Assembly (NCBI GenBank): GCA_046260765.1
Contig: JBHEOO010000008.1
Span: 1-64,000 of the forward strand
Direction: 5' to 3'
DNA from: Chromatocurvus sp046260765
GTDB taxonomy: Bacteria; Pseudomonadota; Gammaproteobacteria; Pseudomonadales; Halieaceae
Length of the DNA: 64,000 nt
The notes below the pieces were generated by a model. It worked only from the letters and a program-made list of their open reading frames with translations. It made no database searches and was not told the DNA's origin. Each line of letters opens with the position of its first letter. Positions within the stretch are counted from its first letter, which is position 1. This document shows, in pieces, positions 8,695 to 17,843 of this stretch. Both the position numbers and the translations under genes were made by a program.

Positions 8695-10254
8695 ATGTCC
8701 GGAGACAACGAGATTACCCAGGAATTCATTGACCTGGAGCCCGCTCAATTTATCGAACACGCCATCCGCCGAGGAGAGGGTTCACTGGCGGATACCGGGG
8801 CGCTACTGGTCAAGACCGGCAGACGCACCGGACGCTCCCCCGCCGACCGCTACATTGTCCGCGAGGCCAGCAGCGAAGATGCCATTGACTGGGGCTCCAT
8901 CAACCGTCCCTTCGACGCCGACCAGTTCGATGCCCTTTGGGACAGAGTGGAAAGCTACATCGGCAAGTGCGACCGATTCATCTCCCACCTGCATGTCGGC
9001 GCGCACAGCGATCATTACCTGCCGGTCAAGGTCACCACGGAATTGGCCTGGCACGGTCTTTTCGGCTACAACATGTTCATCTGCCCCACACAGTACAATG
9101 CGGGACACAAGCCGGAATGGTCAGTTCTGAATGCTCCCGGCTTTGTCTGTCACCCGGAGCGAGACGGCACCCACTCAGATGCCACGGTGATCATAAACTT
9201 CGGCCAGCGTAAAATTCTCATCGCAGGCATGCAGTACGGCGGGGAGATGAAAAAATCCATGTTCTCGGTGCAGAATTTCCTGCTTCCCGAAAAAGACGTG
9301 ATGGCTATGCACTGCTCGGCCAATGTCGGTGATTCCGGGGATACCACGCTGTTCTTCGGTCTTTCCGGCACTGGCAAGACCACGCTCTCGGCAGACCCGG
9401 ACCGCCACCTGATTGGCGATGACGAGCACGGATGGACCCGCGGTGCCGTCTTCAATCTCGAGGGTGGCTGCTATGCCAAGACCATCGATTTAAGCCGTGA
9501 AAATGAGCCGGTCATCTGGGACGCGATTAAATTTGGTGCCATCATCGAAAATGTGGTCGTCGATGAAAAGGGCCATGCCGATTACAGCGACACCAGTCTG
9601 ACCGAAAACGGCCGCTGCTGCTATCCGCTGGAGCATATCCAGAAACGCGTCCCCGAGAACGCCGCAGGCGAACCGAAGTGCGTGATATTCCTGACCTGCG
9701 ATGTGTCCGGCGTGCTCCCACCCATTTCCATTCTTTCAAAGGAAGCCGCGGCGTTCCATTTTCTCAGCGGCTACACTGCGCGCGTCGGCTCTACAGAAGT
9801 CGGCGCGGCGGCAGGCATACACCCGACCTTCTCTACCTGTTTCGGCGCACCCTTCATGCCGCGGCCGGCGAGTGACTACGCAGAGCTGCTGATGAAGCGG
9901 ATTGACGACTTCGACAGCCGGGTCTACCTGGTCAACACCGGCTGGACCGGTGGTTCCGGTGCACCCGGCGGCACAGGCTCACGCTTCCCCATTCCCGTGA
10001 CCCGTGCCGTTGTCGCGGCAGCACAGAGCGGCGCCCTTGTGGATGCGGAAACCCGGCACCTGGGTATCCTCAACCTGGATTTCCCCACGCAGATCCCGGG
10101 TGTGGACGACAGTTATGTCGACCCGCGGGCGAGCTGGGGTGACCCGCAGGCCTATGACGAACAGGCGCGAAAGCTCGCCGCCCTGTTTCAGGACAATATC
10201 GGCAGGTTCGATGTCTACGACGCGATAGTAAAGGCGGGGCCAAAGGCCGATTGA
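8695..10254 (+). CDS. pckA: phosphoenolpyruvate carboxykinase (ATP)
   Basis: A 519-residue enzyme that converts oxaloacetate and ATP to phosphoenolpyruvate, the first committed step of gluconeogenesis. The kinase-1a P-loop GLSGTGKTTLS starts at residue 222. Substrate and metal-binding blocks RTGRSPADRYIV and GDDEHGW are present. Length is normal (E. coli 540). It is transcribed alone; 156 nt upstream show no convincing -35/-10 pair, and no terminator is obvious downstream. Confidence 0.97.
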   Translation: MSGDNEITQEFIDLEPAQFIEHAIRRGEGSLADTGALLVKTGRRTGRSPADRYIVREASSEDAIDWGSINRPFDADQFDALWDRVESYIGKCDRFISHLHVGAHSDHYLPVKVTTELAWHGLFGYNMFICPTQYNAGHKPEWSVLNAPGFVCHPERDGTHSDATVIINFGQRKILIAGMQYGGEMKKSMFSVQNFLLPEKDVMAMHCSANVGDSGDTTLFFGLSGTGKTTLSADPDRHLIGDDEHGWTRGAVFNLEGGCYAKTIDLSRENEPVIWDAIKFGAIIENVVVDEKGHADYSDTSLTENGRCCYPLEHIQKRVPENAAGEPKCVIFLTCDVSGVLPPISILSKEAAAFHFLSGYTARVGSTEVGAAAGIHPTFSTCFGAPFMPRPASDYAELLMKRIDDFDSRVYLVNTGWTGGSGAPGGTGSRFPIPVTRAVVAAAQSGALVDAETRHLGILNLDFPTQIPGVDDSYVDPRASWGDPQAYDEQARKLAALFQDNIGRFDVYDAIVKAGPKAD

Positions 10255-10375
10255 ATCTGCCTGACCGGGACTGGGTCGGATAGCGTGCTTTCTAGTATGT
10301 TTGCTCTAATTTTTGCGCCTATGCTCTCTCTGTCTGCAGCATGCTTGCTGCGCAACAGGCAAAAGGAGAGACACC

Positions 10376-10960
10376 ATGGCCGAAGAAACAAACGCAACAA
10401 CGGCGAGCACTGAAAGCACGGCAAAAGCCGCGCCGAAGCGCAAGAACGCGGCGCGTAAGACTGCGGCAGCCAGCAAAACCACCCCCAAGTCCACCGCTAC
10501 CAAGACCACGGCTCGCAGGACCGCCGCAGGCAAGACTGCAGCCAGCAAAACCACCGCCAAGCGCAAGGCAGCAGCCAGCAAACAAACTGCCAGGCGCAAG
10601 ACTGCGGCACGTAAGGCATCCCCCGATATCGCTGCCCGTGCCCGCGAAGCCTCGCGCAGCGCATTCCTTGCCAGCCTCGGCTTCTACGGCAAGGCGTTCG
10701 ATCAGGTGCAGGACCAGTTCAATACAGTGCAGAGCCAGCTCGAGAGCCGCCGCAAGAAAGCCGACAAGCTGTATGCCGAATTGGTCAAGCGCGGTGAGAA
10801 AGTCGAGAAAAAGGCCCTCAGCGCGATAGACGACATTGATCTGTCACGCCTCGAGTTCACCAGCATCACCGATCGCAAGCAGCTCGAAGCGCGTCTTGGC
10901 AAGGTCCGCAAGCGTTTCTCGGAACTGCGCGATTCCGTGAGCTTCAGCTCGGCTGCGTAG
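10376..10960 (+). CDS. phasin-like protein with N-terminal histone-H1-like tail
   Basis: A 194-residue protein. Residues 15-85 are a low-complexity Lys/Ala/Thr/Arg region with KTTAxR-type repeats, like AlgP/PhaF tails and histone H1. Residues 85-190 are an amphipathic helical domain (SAFLASLGFYGKAFDQVQDQF) like phasins. Phasins coat polyhydroxyalkanoate granules, and basic tails bind DNA to help granule partition. AAGGAG lies 8 nt before the ATG. A terminator follows. In the next gene the basic tail is at the opposite end. Function by similarity only. Confidence 0.7.
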   Translation: MAEETNATTASTESTAKAAPKRKNAARKTAAASKTTPKSTATKTTARRTAAGKTAASKTTAKRKAAASKQTARRKTAARKASPDIAARAREASRSAFLASLGFYGKAFDQVQDQFNTVQSQLESRRKKADKLYAELVKRGEKVEKKALSAIDDIDLSRLEFTSITDRKQLEARLGKVRKRFSELRDSVSFSSAA

Positions 10961-11000
10961 TAGCGCCGACCGCGTTATATTGTCCGATTGTTGGACACCC

Positions 11001-11026
11001 AGGGGCCCTCGCGGCCCCTTTTTTTT
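11001..11026 (+). terminator. rho-independent terminator after the first phasin gene
   Basis: AGGGGCC (11001-11007) pairs with GGCCCCT (11013-11019), followed by eight T residues. Confidence 0.85.
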
Positions 11027-11095
11027 GCCACGGATTCTACTGTATTGTCATAACGGCTCACAGCGGGTTTCACACCCTTGTATGGAGGCACCAGC

Positions 11096-11608
11096 ATGAC
11101 CGACGAAAAGAGCAGGATGACAGACAAGGCAGGCGAGATAGCCAAGAACATCTGGCTGGCCGGCGTTGGTGCCTATGGCCGCGCGGTGGACGAAGCCCAT
11201 GGTCGCCTGGAGAAGGCTGGCGTCGAATCACCCAAGCTGTTTCGCGACCTGGTTAAAGCCGGTGCTGCGCTTGAAGAAGAGGCGCAGGAGGCACTGCAGG
11301 CGGGCCAGCAGGCGCGACACTCCGTAGAGGAGCGAATCAATCGCGTGCGTGACAATTTCAATCTACAGCGACCCGTTAAGGGTGAAGATCTCATCGCGCT
11401 GCACGAAAAAATCGATCGCCTGAACAACAAGGTCGACGCGCTCAGCGCAGCGCTAGCGGCAAGCGGCGCAGTCAAGACGCCGAGAAAAAAACCCGCGGCC
11501 CGGAAGAAGAAATCCACTCCAGCAAAACCAACGGCACGGGCCCGCGCAGCAGGGACCGGCAGAAGCGCGACCGCGAAAACCACCGGTGGTCCAAAGCGGC
11601 GCAGCTGA
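11096..11608 (+). CDS. PhaF/PhaI-type phasin with C-terminal basic tail
   Basis: A 170-residue protein. Residues 10-125 carry the phasin helix domain (EIAKNIWLAGVGAYGRAVDEA), with a short leucine-zipper-like coiled coil at IALHEKIDRLNNKVDALSAAL. From residue 126 on it is a Lys/Ala/Pro/Arg-rich tail of the PhaF type, which binds DNA nonspecifically in pseudomonads. GGAGG precedes the ATG. phaD follows after 12 nt, probably in one operon. No PHA synthase gene lies in the window. Confidence 0.85.
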   Translation: MTDEKSRMTDKAGEIAKNIWLAGVGAYGRAVDEAHGRLEKAGVESPKLFRDLVKAGAALEEEAQEALQAGQQARHSVEERINRVRDNFNLQRPVKGEDLIALHEKIDRLNNKVDALSAALAASGAVKTPRKKPAARKKKSTPAKPTARARAAGTGRSATAKTTGGPKRRS

Positions 11609-11620
11609 GACCTGATCTGC

Positions 11621-12289
11621 GTGAAAACCCGCGATCGCATCCTCGTGACCAGCCTGGAGCTGTTCAATACGGAAGGCGAGGCGACAACAACGACGCTCGA
11701 TATCGCCAATGTCATGGACATCAGCCCGGGCAACCTGTACTACCACTTCAAAGGCAAGGACCAGATTATCGCCGAGCTGTTCGATCAGTATGAAACGGCA
11801 CTCGGCGGGACACTCACGGCCCCCCTGGAACAACCTCTGAGCGAATCCCGGGGGCAGGTCGAGGATAACTGGTACTATCTTTACGTAGTGCTGGAAGAGA
11901 TGTTCCAGTATCGATTTCTCTACTACAACCTCGACAATATCCTGCAGCGCTATGAAGGCGTGCGCAAAGGCTTCCAGCGACTGCTGCAGCTAAAGCGCGC
12001 AGCGCTCTACGCCATCTGCCAGACACTGCTTGAACAGTCGGTGATCAGCGCCCGCGAGCAGCAACTTGTCGGTCTCGTCGACAACATGACCCTGACGCTG
12101 ACCTTCTGGTTCCACTATGAAAAGCTGCTTCACAACAGGCGTCAGCATCAGGTCACAATCCACCAGGGTGTTCTGCAGCTGCTCACCATGATTGCCCCTT
12201 ATCTGGGCGATGATCAGCTGGCGTTCTATCGAGACTGCGAATCCATCTATAAACGCATGCTGGATGACGAATCGCGCGGCGACGGCTGA
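11621..12289 (+). CDS. phaD: TetR-family regulator PhaD
   Basis: A 222-residue regulator starting at GTG 11621. The N-terminal TetR helix-turn-helix TTTLDIANVMDISPGNLYYHFKGKDQI is very like PhaD of pseudomonads, including the MKTRDRIL start. PhaD activates phasin and PHA synthesis genes by sensing a PHA-linked metabolite. The C-terminal domain (WYYLYVVLEEMFQYRFLYYN) is the ligand and dimer domain. It sits 12 nt after the phasin gene, so it is probably cotranscribed. Confidence 0.85.
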   Translation: MKTRDRILVTSLELFNTEGEATTTTLDIANVMDISPGNLYYHFKGKDQIIAELFDQYETALGGTLTAPLEQPLSESRGQVEDNWYYLYVVLEEMFQYRFLYYNLDNILQRYEGVRKGFQRLLQLKRAALYAICQTLLEQSVISAREQQLVGLVDNMTLTLTFWFHYEKLLHNRRQHQVTIHQGVLQLLTMIAPYLGDDQLAFYRDCESIYKRMLDDESRGDG

Positions 12290-12331
12290 GGGTCCCGCGG
12301 CGCACTTCCCGCTGTGCACTTTTGCTGCTGA

Positions 12332-12979
12332 TCAGGGACTTTTAAACAGAAGCACCGTGTCCGGACCAGGAAAGTGCAGCCGGGCCCCGTACTGCCTCGC
12401 CCACCAGTCAAAGGTTTCCGCGCTGAAAAAACAGACATGGGTCGGATCATTCTTGTAGTGCCAGCGCAGAAACGCCTCCCGGTCTGACACACGCTTGGTC
12501 ATGATGCCCAGAACGCCTCCGGGGCGCAGCAGGCTCCATAGACCCGCAAGCTCATCGCCAGGGCAGTGCAGATGCTCGACAACCTCAGTTGCCGTGATGA
12601 AGTCATAGCGCCCCTGAAGGGCGTCCTGATCCGGTTGATAGAAGACGTCATACAGGGCCACGCGACAGCCCCGCTCTTCCAGCATCGCCGCGAGCGCGGG
12701 TCCCGGACCACAGCCAAAATCAAGGCCCCTCGCCCCCGGTTCCAGGCAGTTCAACAACGGATCCGCCAGGCGCGCCAGAAAACGCCGGTACCCTGCATCA
12801 GCCATCGAGTTCTCATGCAGGTCGTACTCGGCCTTTTCACGGGCAGAGGACAGAAAAAATGCCGGGGGTACCCAGACCAACAGGCAGCGCTGGCAGCGTC
12901 GATAAACGCGTCGGCCATCGCGCGCAAAAAGCTGTGTGTTCTGTGCCTGGCTACACAGCGGGCAGCATGTCGTATTCAT
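12332..12979 (-). CDS. class I SAM-dependent methyltransferase with N-terminal zinc-ribbon-like Cys pairs
   Basis: A 215-residue protein. LDFGCGPGPALAAML (about 85-99) is the SAM-binding motif I, and TATEVVEHLHCPGDEL is the post-I/II region of the Methyltransf_23 type. At the N-terminus C5-x2-C8 and C30-x2-C33-like pairs suggest a small metal-binding ribbon. The substrate is unknown. It is divergent from the peroxiredoxin gene (86 nt). The terminal WRYxNDPTHVxFFS-like block is common in this methyltransferase group. Confidence 0.8.
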   Translation of the reverse strand: MNTTCCPLCSQAQNTQLFARDGRRVYRRCQRCLLVWVPPAFFLSSAREKAEYDLHENSMADAGYRRFLARLADPLLNCLEPGARGLDFGCGPGPALAAMLEERGCRVALYDVFYQPDQDALQGRYDFITATEVVEHLHCPGDELAGLWSLLRPGGVLGIMTKRVSDREAFLRWHYKNDPTHVCFFSAETFDWWARQYGARLHFPGPDTVLLFKSP

Positions 12980-13065
12980 GTTCTGTTACCATCTCCCGTC
13001 GTGACACGGTGGCAAGACCCGCCGCCCATTCAATCCGACAGCCAAACAGTAGCAAGGAGCCTCAC

Positions 13066-13545
13066 ATGACCATCAAAACCGGCGACAAGATTCCCGCCAG
13101 CACCCTGAAGACCATGGGCGACAATGGACCGAAAGACATCACCACCGATGAGTTGTTCTCGGGCAAGAAAGTGGTTCTGTTCGCCGTGCCCGGTGCATTC
13201 ACGCCCGGCTGCAGCATGACCCATCTGCCCGGGTATGTCGTGAACGCAGACAAGATCAAGGCCAAGGGTGTCGATACCATTGCCTGCATGGCAGTAAACG
13301 ATGCCTTTGTCATGGACGCCTGGGGCAAGGCCCAGAATGCCGGCGAGATTCTCATGCTGGGCGACGGCAACGGCGAATTCACGCGCGCCCTTGACCTGGA
13401 GCTTGACGGTACGGGCTTCGGGCTGGGCATGCGCTCACAGCGCTTCGCCATGATTGTCGATGACGGCGTTGTAAAACATCTGGGCGTTGAAGACGGCCCT
13501 GGCATTGAAGTCAGCGCGGCGGAGGCGATTCTCGCTCAACTTTAG
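13066..13545 (+). CDS. peroxiredoxin (Prx5 type)
   Basis: A 159-residue thiol peroxidase. PGAFTPGC at 42-49 carries the peroxidatic cysteine C49; a second cysteine is C74 (TIACMAVND). The Prx5 family reduces hydrogen peroxide and alkyl hydroperoxides, often with glutathione/glutaredoxin or thioredoxin as electron donor. AAGGAG lies 7 nt before the ATG. The last 35 nt overlap the end of the convergent PqiA-like gene. Confidence 0.92.
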   Translation: MTIKTGDKIPASTLKTMGDNGPKDITTDELFSGKKVVLFAVPGAFTPGCSMTHLPGYVVNADKIKAKGVDTIACMAVNDAFVMDAWGKAQNAGEILMLGDGNGEFTRALDLELDGTGFGLGMRSQRFAMIVDDGVVKHLGVEDGPGIEVSAAEAILAQL

Positions 13546-14206
13546 CTCGCTCAGCTCTAGCTCGCTCACCGGTCTCACCGGTAGACAACGGACGAATATC
13601 AGCGCGCACCGTCAGGAGCGCGCCAGCGGCTATCGAGAACAGGCAATAAGCGAGAAAATAATAGAAGCCTGGCCCGAGTTCCGCATGCATTCTCAGCAGC
13701 TCTCCCGCATGGCCGGATGCCCTTCCGGCCATAAAGGCCACAAGCAGTGCGATCACAAACACATCGGCCATGGACCACTTGGACAACGCGGCGTTGATCC
13801 GAAGGAGCGGTTCGGAAGCGGTCGCTGGCACAGCTATCGCGATGGCCAGAATCAGCATTTTGAGCAAGGGCACAACCATACTGAAAATGACGATCAGCAT
13901 AGCCACCAGCATATTGCCCTGACTGGCCAGTTCACCGGCGAAGCCGGCAATAGATTGCGTCTGGCGGTAAACTTCGATACTGCCTTCCAGCCGATCCAGC
14001 CCCAGAAACTGACTGATCATGTCCAGCATCTGCCGCGACTGGGAATCGACCTGCCCACCCGCCAGTGCATCCATACCGAACTCGGCAAGATCCGCGCGCT
14101 GTATATCGCCGCTCAGAGTCAGGACCGGCTGCGAGATACCTGGATACAACAATGCAATAGCCGCGACAATACAGAAAAGACAGGCGATCCGGCGATTATT
14201 GGACAT
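13511..14206 (-). CDS. paraquat-inducible protein A-like membrane protein
   Basis: A 231-residue protein with four hydrophobic segments: residues 8-30, 98-125, 150-165 and 185-205. KWSMADVFVIALLVAFMA is the family signature of PqiA/YebS-type proteins. It has a periplasmic loop at about 31-95. PqiA-type proteins work with MCE proteins in membrane lipid transport, but no MCE partner is nearby. The very C-terminus (GERARAERAKVERE) is encoded by a 15-bp degenerate repeat that overlaps the peroxiredoxin gene's 3' end. Confidence 0.75.
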   Translation of the reverse strand: MSNNRRIACLFCIVAAIALLYPGISQPVLTLSGDIQRADLAEFGMDALAGGQVDSQSRQMLDMISQFLGLDRLEGSIEVYRQTQSIAGFAGELASQGNMLVAMLIVIFSMVVPLLKMLILAIAIAVPATASEPLLRINAALSKWSMADVFVIALLVAFMAGRASGHAGELLRMHAELGPGFYYFLAYCLFSIAAGALLTVRADIRPLSTGETGERARAERAKVERESPPPR

Positions 14207-14247
14207 GCAAACTCTGTTTCCGATTCAAGTCATGTTCATAGTAACAG

Positions 14248-15627
14248 TCAAGTCAGGGTCACGTAGCAGCACAGGCTGATAACGACCACCCCCAGCAGAT
14301 TCAGCTGCAGACCTTCCCGCGCCATGCGCGAGGTGCTTACCAGGCCACTGCCATAAACCACAGAATTCGGTGCCGTGGCAACGGGCAGCATAAAGGCGCA
14401 GCTTGCGCTCATCGCTGCCGGCACCATGATGATCTGCGGCGCAATCCCCGCAGCAATGGCCGCCGCCGCCAGCACAGGCATCAGCAGCGACGTGCTTGCC
14501 GTGTTTGATGTCGCCTCGGTCATAAAGGTCACGGAAAAGCAGACCAGAGCGATCAACAACAGCAGGGGCAATTCGGTGAACCCGGACAGCCATAGCCCCA
14601 TGAGATCACTGAGCCCCGAGCTGACAAAGCCTCGCGCCAGGCAGATTCCCCCGGCAAACAACAGCAGCACACCCCAGGGAATGGTACTGGCCCGCTCCCA
14701 GTCAAGCAGGCGCTTGCCGCGCCCGTCGGGCACCAGACACATAAGCACCACCGCCAACAGTGCCACCGAAGCGTCGTTGGCCTGCGGCAGACCCAGCAAG
14801 TGACTCCAGCCACCGAAGGGTTCGGAGCGCGTCACCCAGGCCAGCGCCGTGAGGCCAAACACCAGCATGACACGACGCTCGGCAACACTCCACCGCCCGA
14901 CGGTCGGTAGCGTCAGACGCAGGGAAGACGACATACCGCGCGTCAGCAGAAACGCCATTGCCGGAACCATGATCAGAACGACCGGCACAGCCCAGGACAT
15001 CCATTGAAGGAAGCTGATGCTTTGGCCCGTGGTGTCGGCGTACACCTGCATGAAAATAAGGTTGGGAGGCGTTCCAATCGGCGTCCCCACGCCGCCAACG
15101 CTGGCGCTGTAGGCCATACCCAGAAGCAGCGGCGGCGCCAGCCGCTCGCGATCAGCGCTGCCATCGAGTACGGCCAGGGCGACTGGCAGCAACATCAGCG
15201 TGGTGGCTGTGTTGGAGATCCACATGCTGAGAACGGCAGCGGCCGCCATGAAGCCCATCACCAGCCGGCGCGGGCTGTGGGCACCGAACAGACGTATCAT
15301 GGCGAGCGCAATCCGCCGATGCGCACCGGAGCTCTCCATGGCGCGCGACAGCAGAAAGCCACCCAGAAGCAGAAGAATGAGCGGCGAACCGTAGGCCTCG
15401 CCGACTTCGGCGGGCGTGAGTACACCCAGCAGCGGTAGCACCGCCAGCGGAATCAGTGACGTCACCGGAATCGGGACAGGTTCGAATATCCACCAGACGA
15501 CGCAGATGATTGCGACGAACAGAACAATGACGATATCCGTCGTCTGCCCGGACATTGTGGTCAGAAAAGCAGCCAGACAGGCCAGCAAAGGCCCGCCCCA
15601 GAGTGCGGCTGACTTCAGCATCGGCAT
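14248..15627 (-). CDS. DASS (SLC13)-family sodium/dicarboxylate or sulfate symporter
   Basis: A 459-residue membrane protein with 11-12 hydrophobic segments. It has the two Ser-Asn-Thr substrate/sodium motifs of the family: SNTATT at about 119 and SNTAST at about 372, plus GGVGTPIGTPPNL between. Predicted to import C4-dicarboxylates or a similar anion with sodium. It ends 41 nt from the PqiA-like gene start on the same strand, so the two could be cotranscribed. It is divergent from moaA. Confidence 0.88.
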   Translation of the reverse strand: MPMLKSAALWGGPLLACLAAFLTTMSGQTTDIVIVLFVAIICVVWWIFEPVPIPVTSLIPLAVLPLLGVLTPAEVGEAYGSPLILLLLGGFLLSRAMESSGAHRRIALAMIRLFGAHSPRRLVMGFMAAAAVLSMWISNTATTLMLLPVALAVLDGSADRERLAPPLLLGMAYSASVGGVGTPIGTPPNLIFMQVYADTTGQSISFLQWMSWAVPVVLIMVPAMAFLLTRGMSSSLRLTLPTVGRWSVAERRVMLVFGLTALAWVTRSEPFGGWSHLLGLPQANDASVALLAVVLMCLVPDGRGKRLLDWERASTIPWGVLLLFAGGICLARGFVSSGLSDLMGLWLSGFTELPLLLLIALVCFSVTFMTEATSNTASTSLLMPVLAAAAIAAGIAPQIIMVPAAMSASCAFMLPVATAPNSVVYGSGLVSTSRMAREGLQLNLLGVVVISLCCYVTLT

Positions 15628-15828
15628 ACAGCGTCAAGGATCGGCACCTGATGGACATGATCTGACAGCGCAGTGACACGCACGGTCGCTGTGGCAAATG
15701 AACTTTGCTGCATGAAAAATTTCCCCGAGATGCCGCCACATCGTGTCCCATGCCACCGCATCTGTAAAGTTGCAACAATCGCCATCGCGGCGGTGGAGGT
15801 GCCCCGACACTCCGAGTAAACTCTCACC

Positions 15829-16836
15829 ATGTCTATGTCGTCCACATCACTCGTCGACCGCTTCGGCCGCGAGGTCAGCTATCTTCGGCTGTCCGTTACG
15901 GACCGCTGCGACTTCCGCTGCGTCTACTGCATGTCTGAGAACATGCAGTTCGCCCCGCGCCGGGAAATTCTCAGTCTTGAAGAGATCTACCAGGTGGCAG
16001 AGGCCTTCGTGGCACTGGGCGTGCGCAAGATCCGCATCACCGGCGGTGAACCCCTGGTCCGCAATGGCATAATGCAGCTGCTGCGCCAGCTTGGCGAGAT
16101 GCCAGGGCTGGATGAACTGGTGATGACCACCAACGGTTCAAAGCTGATCAAGCTCGCCCGACCACTGCAGGAGGCAGGCGTCCGGCGACTGAATATAAGC
16201 CTGGACAGCCTGCGCCCCGCCCGGTTTCGCGAACTGACCCGTCACGGCGACGTCGAGCAGGTCATTGCCGGCATTGACGCTGCCTGCAGCGCGGGTTTCA
16301 AGAGCCTGCGCCTGAATGCGGTTATCCTGCGCGGTCGAAATGAGGACGAGGTGATCGACCTGGTGCAGTTCGCCTGCGACCGGAGCATTGACATCGCCTT
16401 TATCGAGGAGATGCCACTGGGGAGCATATCGGAGCACAGCCGGGCGCTTGCGCACATCAGCAGCGCTGAACTGCACCAGATCATCTCACAACAATTTGAG
16501 CTGGCGCCTCTCGGCGACCCCGAGCAGCATGCCGGGCCCGCCCGCGAGCATCGCATCACCGGCACCAACAGCCGGGTCGGCTTCATATCGCCCCACAGCA
16601 ACAACTTCTGCCACTTGTGCAACCGCGTCCGGGTGACCGCGGAGGGACGGCTGCTTCTGTGTCTCGGCAACGAACACTCGGTTGACCTGCGCGCGGTATT
16701 GCGCGCGGAAAACGCCAGTGCGGCAACGCTGCGCGAATGCATTACGAACGCCATCGACCTGAAACCCGAAAAGCACCACTTTACACACAGCGACGAGCCG
16801 GACATCGTGCGCTTTATGAGCGCGACCGGCGGCTGA
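15829..16836 (+). CDS. moaA: GTP 3',8-cyclase MoaA
   Basis: A 335-residue radical-SAM enzyme that turns GTP into 3',8-cyclo-GTP, the first step of molybdenum cofactor synthesis. The N-terminal [4Fe-4S] cluster cysteines are C27, C31 and C34; the C-terminal cluster has C261, C264 and C278. The essential C-terminal Gly-Gly pair is present (SATGG). ITGGEPL binds SAM. No other moa genes are in the window. The 201-nt divergent upstream region shows no Moco-riboswitch pattern that I could recognise. Confidence 0.96.
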   Translation: MSMSSTSLVDRFGREVSYLRLSVTDRCDFRCVYCMSENMQFAPRREILSLEEIYQVAEAFVALGVRKIRITGGEPLVRNGIMQLLRQLGEMPGLDELVMTTNGSKLIKLARPLQEAGVRRLNISLDSLRPARFRELTRHGDVEQVIAGIDAACSAGFKSLRLNAVILRGRNEDEVIDLVQFACDRSIDIAFIEEMPLGSISEHSRALAHISSAELHQIISQQFELAPLGDPEQHAGPAREHRITGTNSRVGFISPHSNNFCHLCNRVRVTAEGRLLLCLGNEHSVDLRAVLRAENASAATLRECITNAIDLKPEKHHFTHSDEPDIVRFMSATGG

Positions 16837-16890
16837 TAGTTCCCGTACCACCCCGCGCCGGCAGCGCGTGGAAACCCCAAGAGGCAAACC

Positions 16891-17835
16891 TTGAACAAGC
16901 AGGCGTTTCCCCAGGTCGAGTCGATCGAGGCCATCAGACAGGGCTTCGACGCTCTCGGCTACATCTGCAGCGAACGCATTGCCACGACCGTGTTTCTGGC
17001 ATTCCAGCTTGGCAAACCCATTCTGGTGGAGGGCCCCCCAGGCGTCGGTAAAACCGAACTTGCCAAGACCGCATCGGCACTTCTGTCGTTGCCGCTGATC
17101 CGGCTGCAGTGTTACGAAGGGCTCGATGAGGCAAAGGCGCTGTATGAGTGGAAATACGGTAAACAGCTCCTATACACCCAGATTCTCAAAGAAAAGCTCG
17201 GTGACCTCCTGCAGGGTGCCGACGACCTTGCTTCTTCCGTGGAGCGACTGCACCAGTTTGGCGACATCTTCTATTCTGAAGCCTTCCTCGAGCCGCGCCC
17301 ACTGCTGACCGCGATGCAGCAGAGAGATGGCGCGGTACTGCTGATCGATGAGATCGACAAGGCGGACTATGAGTTCGAGTCGCTGCTTCTTGAAGTGCTC
17401 TCAGACTTCCAGGTGTCAATCCCGGAAATCGGCACCGTGCGTGCAAAGTCCCGCCCAATGGTGTTTCTGACCAGTAACAACACCCGGGAAATCTCCGACG
17501 CACTGAAGCGACGCTGCCTGCATTTATACATACCGTTCCCCTCTGTCGAGCTTGAAGAGCGTATCGTGCAAAGCCGGGTTCCGGGAATTGACGATGCGCT
17601 GCGCCGGCAGCTGGTTGCGTTTGTTCACTCTCTCCGCGAGCTGGATCTGCGCAAGACACCCGCCATTTCGGAAACCATCGACTGGGCTCGCAGCCTCCTG
17701 CTGCTGCACGCCGACGCGCTGGACGCGCAGCTGGTTCGCGACAGCCTCGGCACCCTGCTCAAATTCGAGCAGGATATCGAAGGCGCGCAGGCCGAGCTGG
17801 GCACGCTCATCCCCGCCAGCGCCGGCAAGCGTTAG
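16891..17835 (+). CDS. MoxR-family AAA+ ATPase
   Basis: A 314-residue AAA+ protein. Walker A is GPPGVGKT at 48-55, Walker B is LLIDEIDKAD, and sensor 1 is LTSNNTRE. It starts at TTG 16891 after an AAGAGG. MoxR ATPases act as chaperones that insert metals or mature partner complexes, nearly always with a VWA-domain protein. Such a partner is encoded 8 nt downstream. This CoxD-like version is the type found with carbon monoxide dehydrogenase genes, but no such genes are visible here. Confidence 0.9.
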   Translation: MNKQAFPQVESIEAIRQGFDALGYICSERIATTVFLAFQLGKPILVEGPPGVGKTELAKTASALLSLPLIRLQCYEGLDEAKALYEWKYGKQLLYTQILKEKLGDLLQGADDLASSVERLHQFGDIFYSEAFLEPRPLLTAMQQRDGAVLLIDEIDKADYEFESLLLEVLSDFQVSIPEIGTVRAKSRPMVFLTSNNTREISDALKRRCLHLYIPFPSVELEERIVQSRVPGIDDALRRQLVAFVHSLRELDLRKTPAISETIDWARSLLLLHADALDAQLVRDSLGTLLKFEQDIEGAQAELGTLIPASAGKR

Positions 17836-17843
17836 GCGGGGTC

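Noticed and set aside
15628..15828. Molybdenum-cofactor riboswitch upstream of moaA
   Set aside because: I could not find the conserved Moco-RNA sequence blocks or a matching fold in the 201-nt region.
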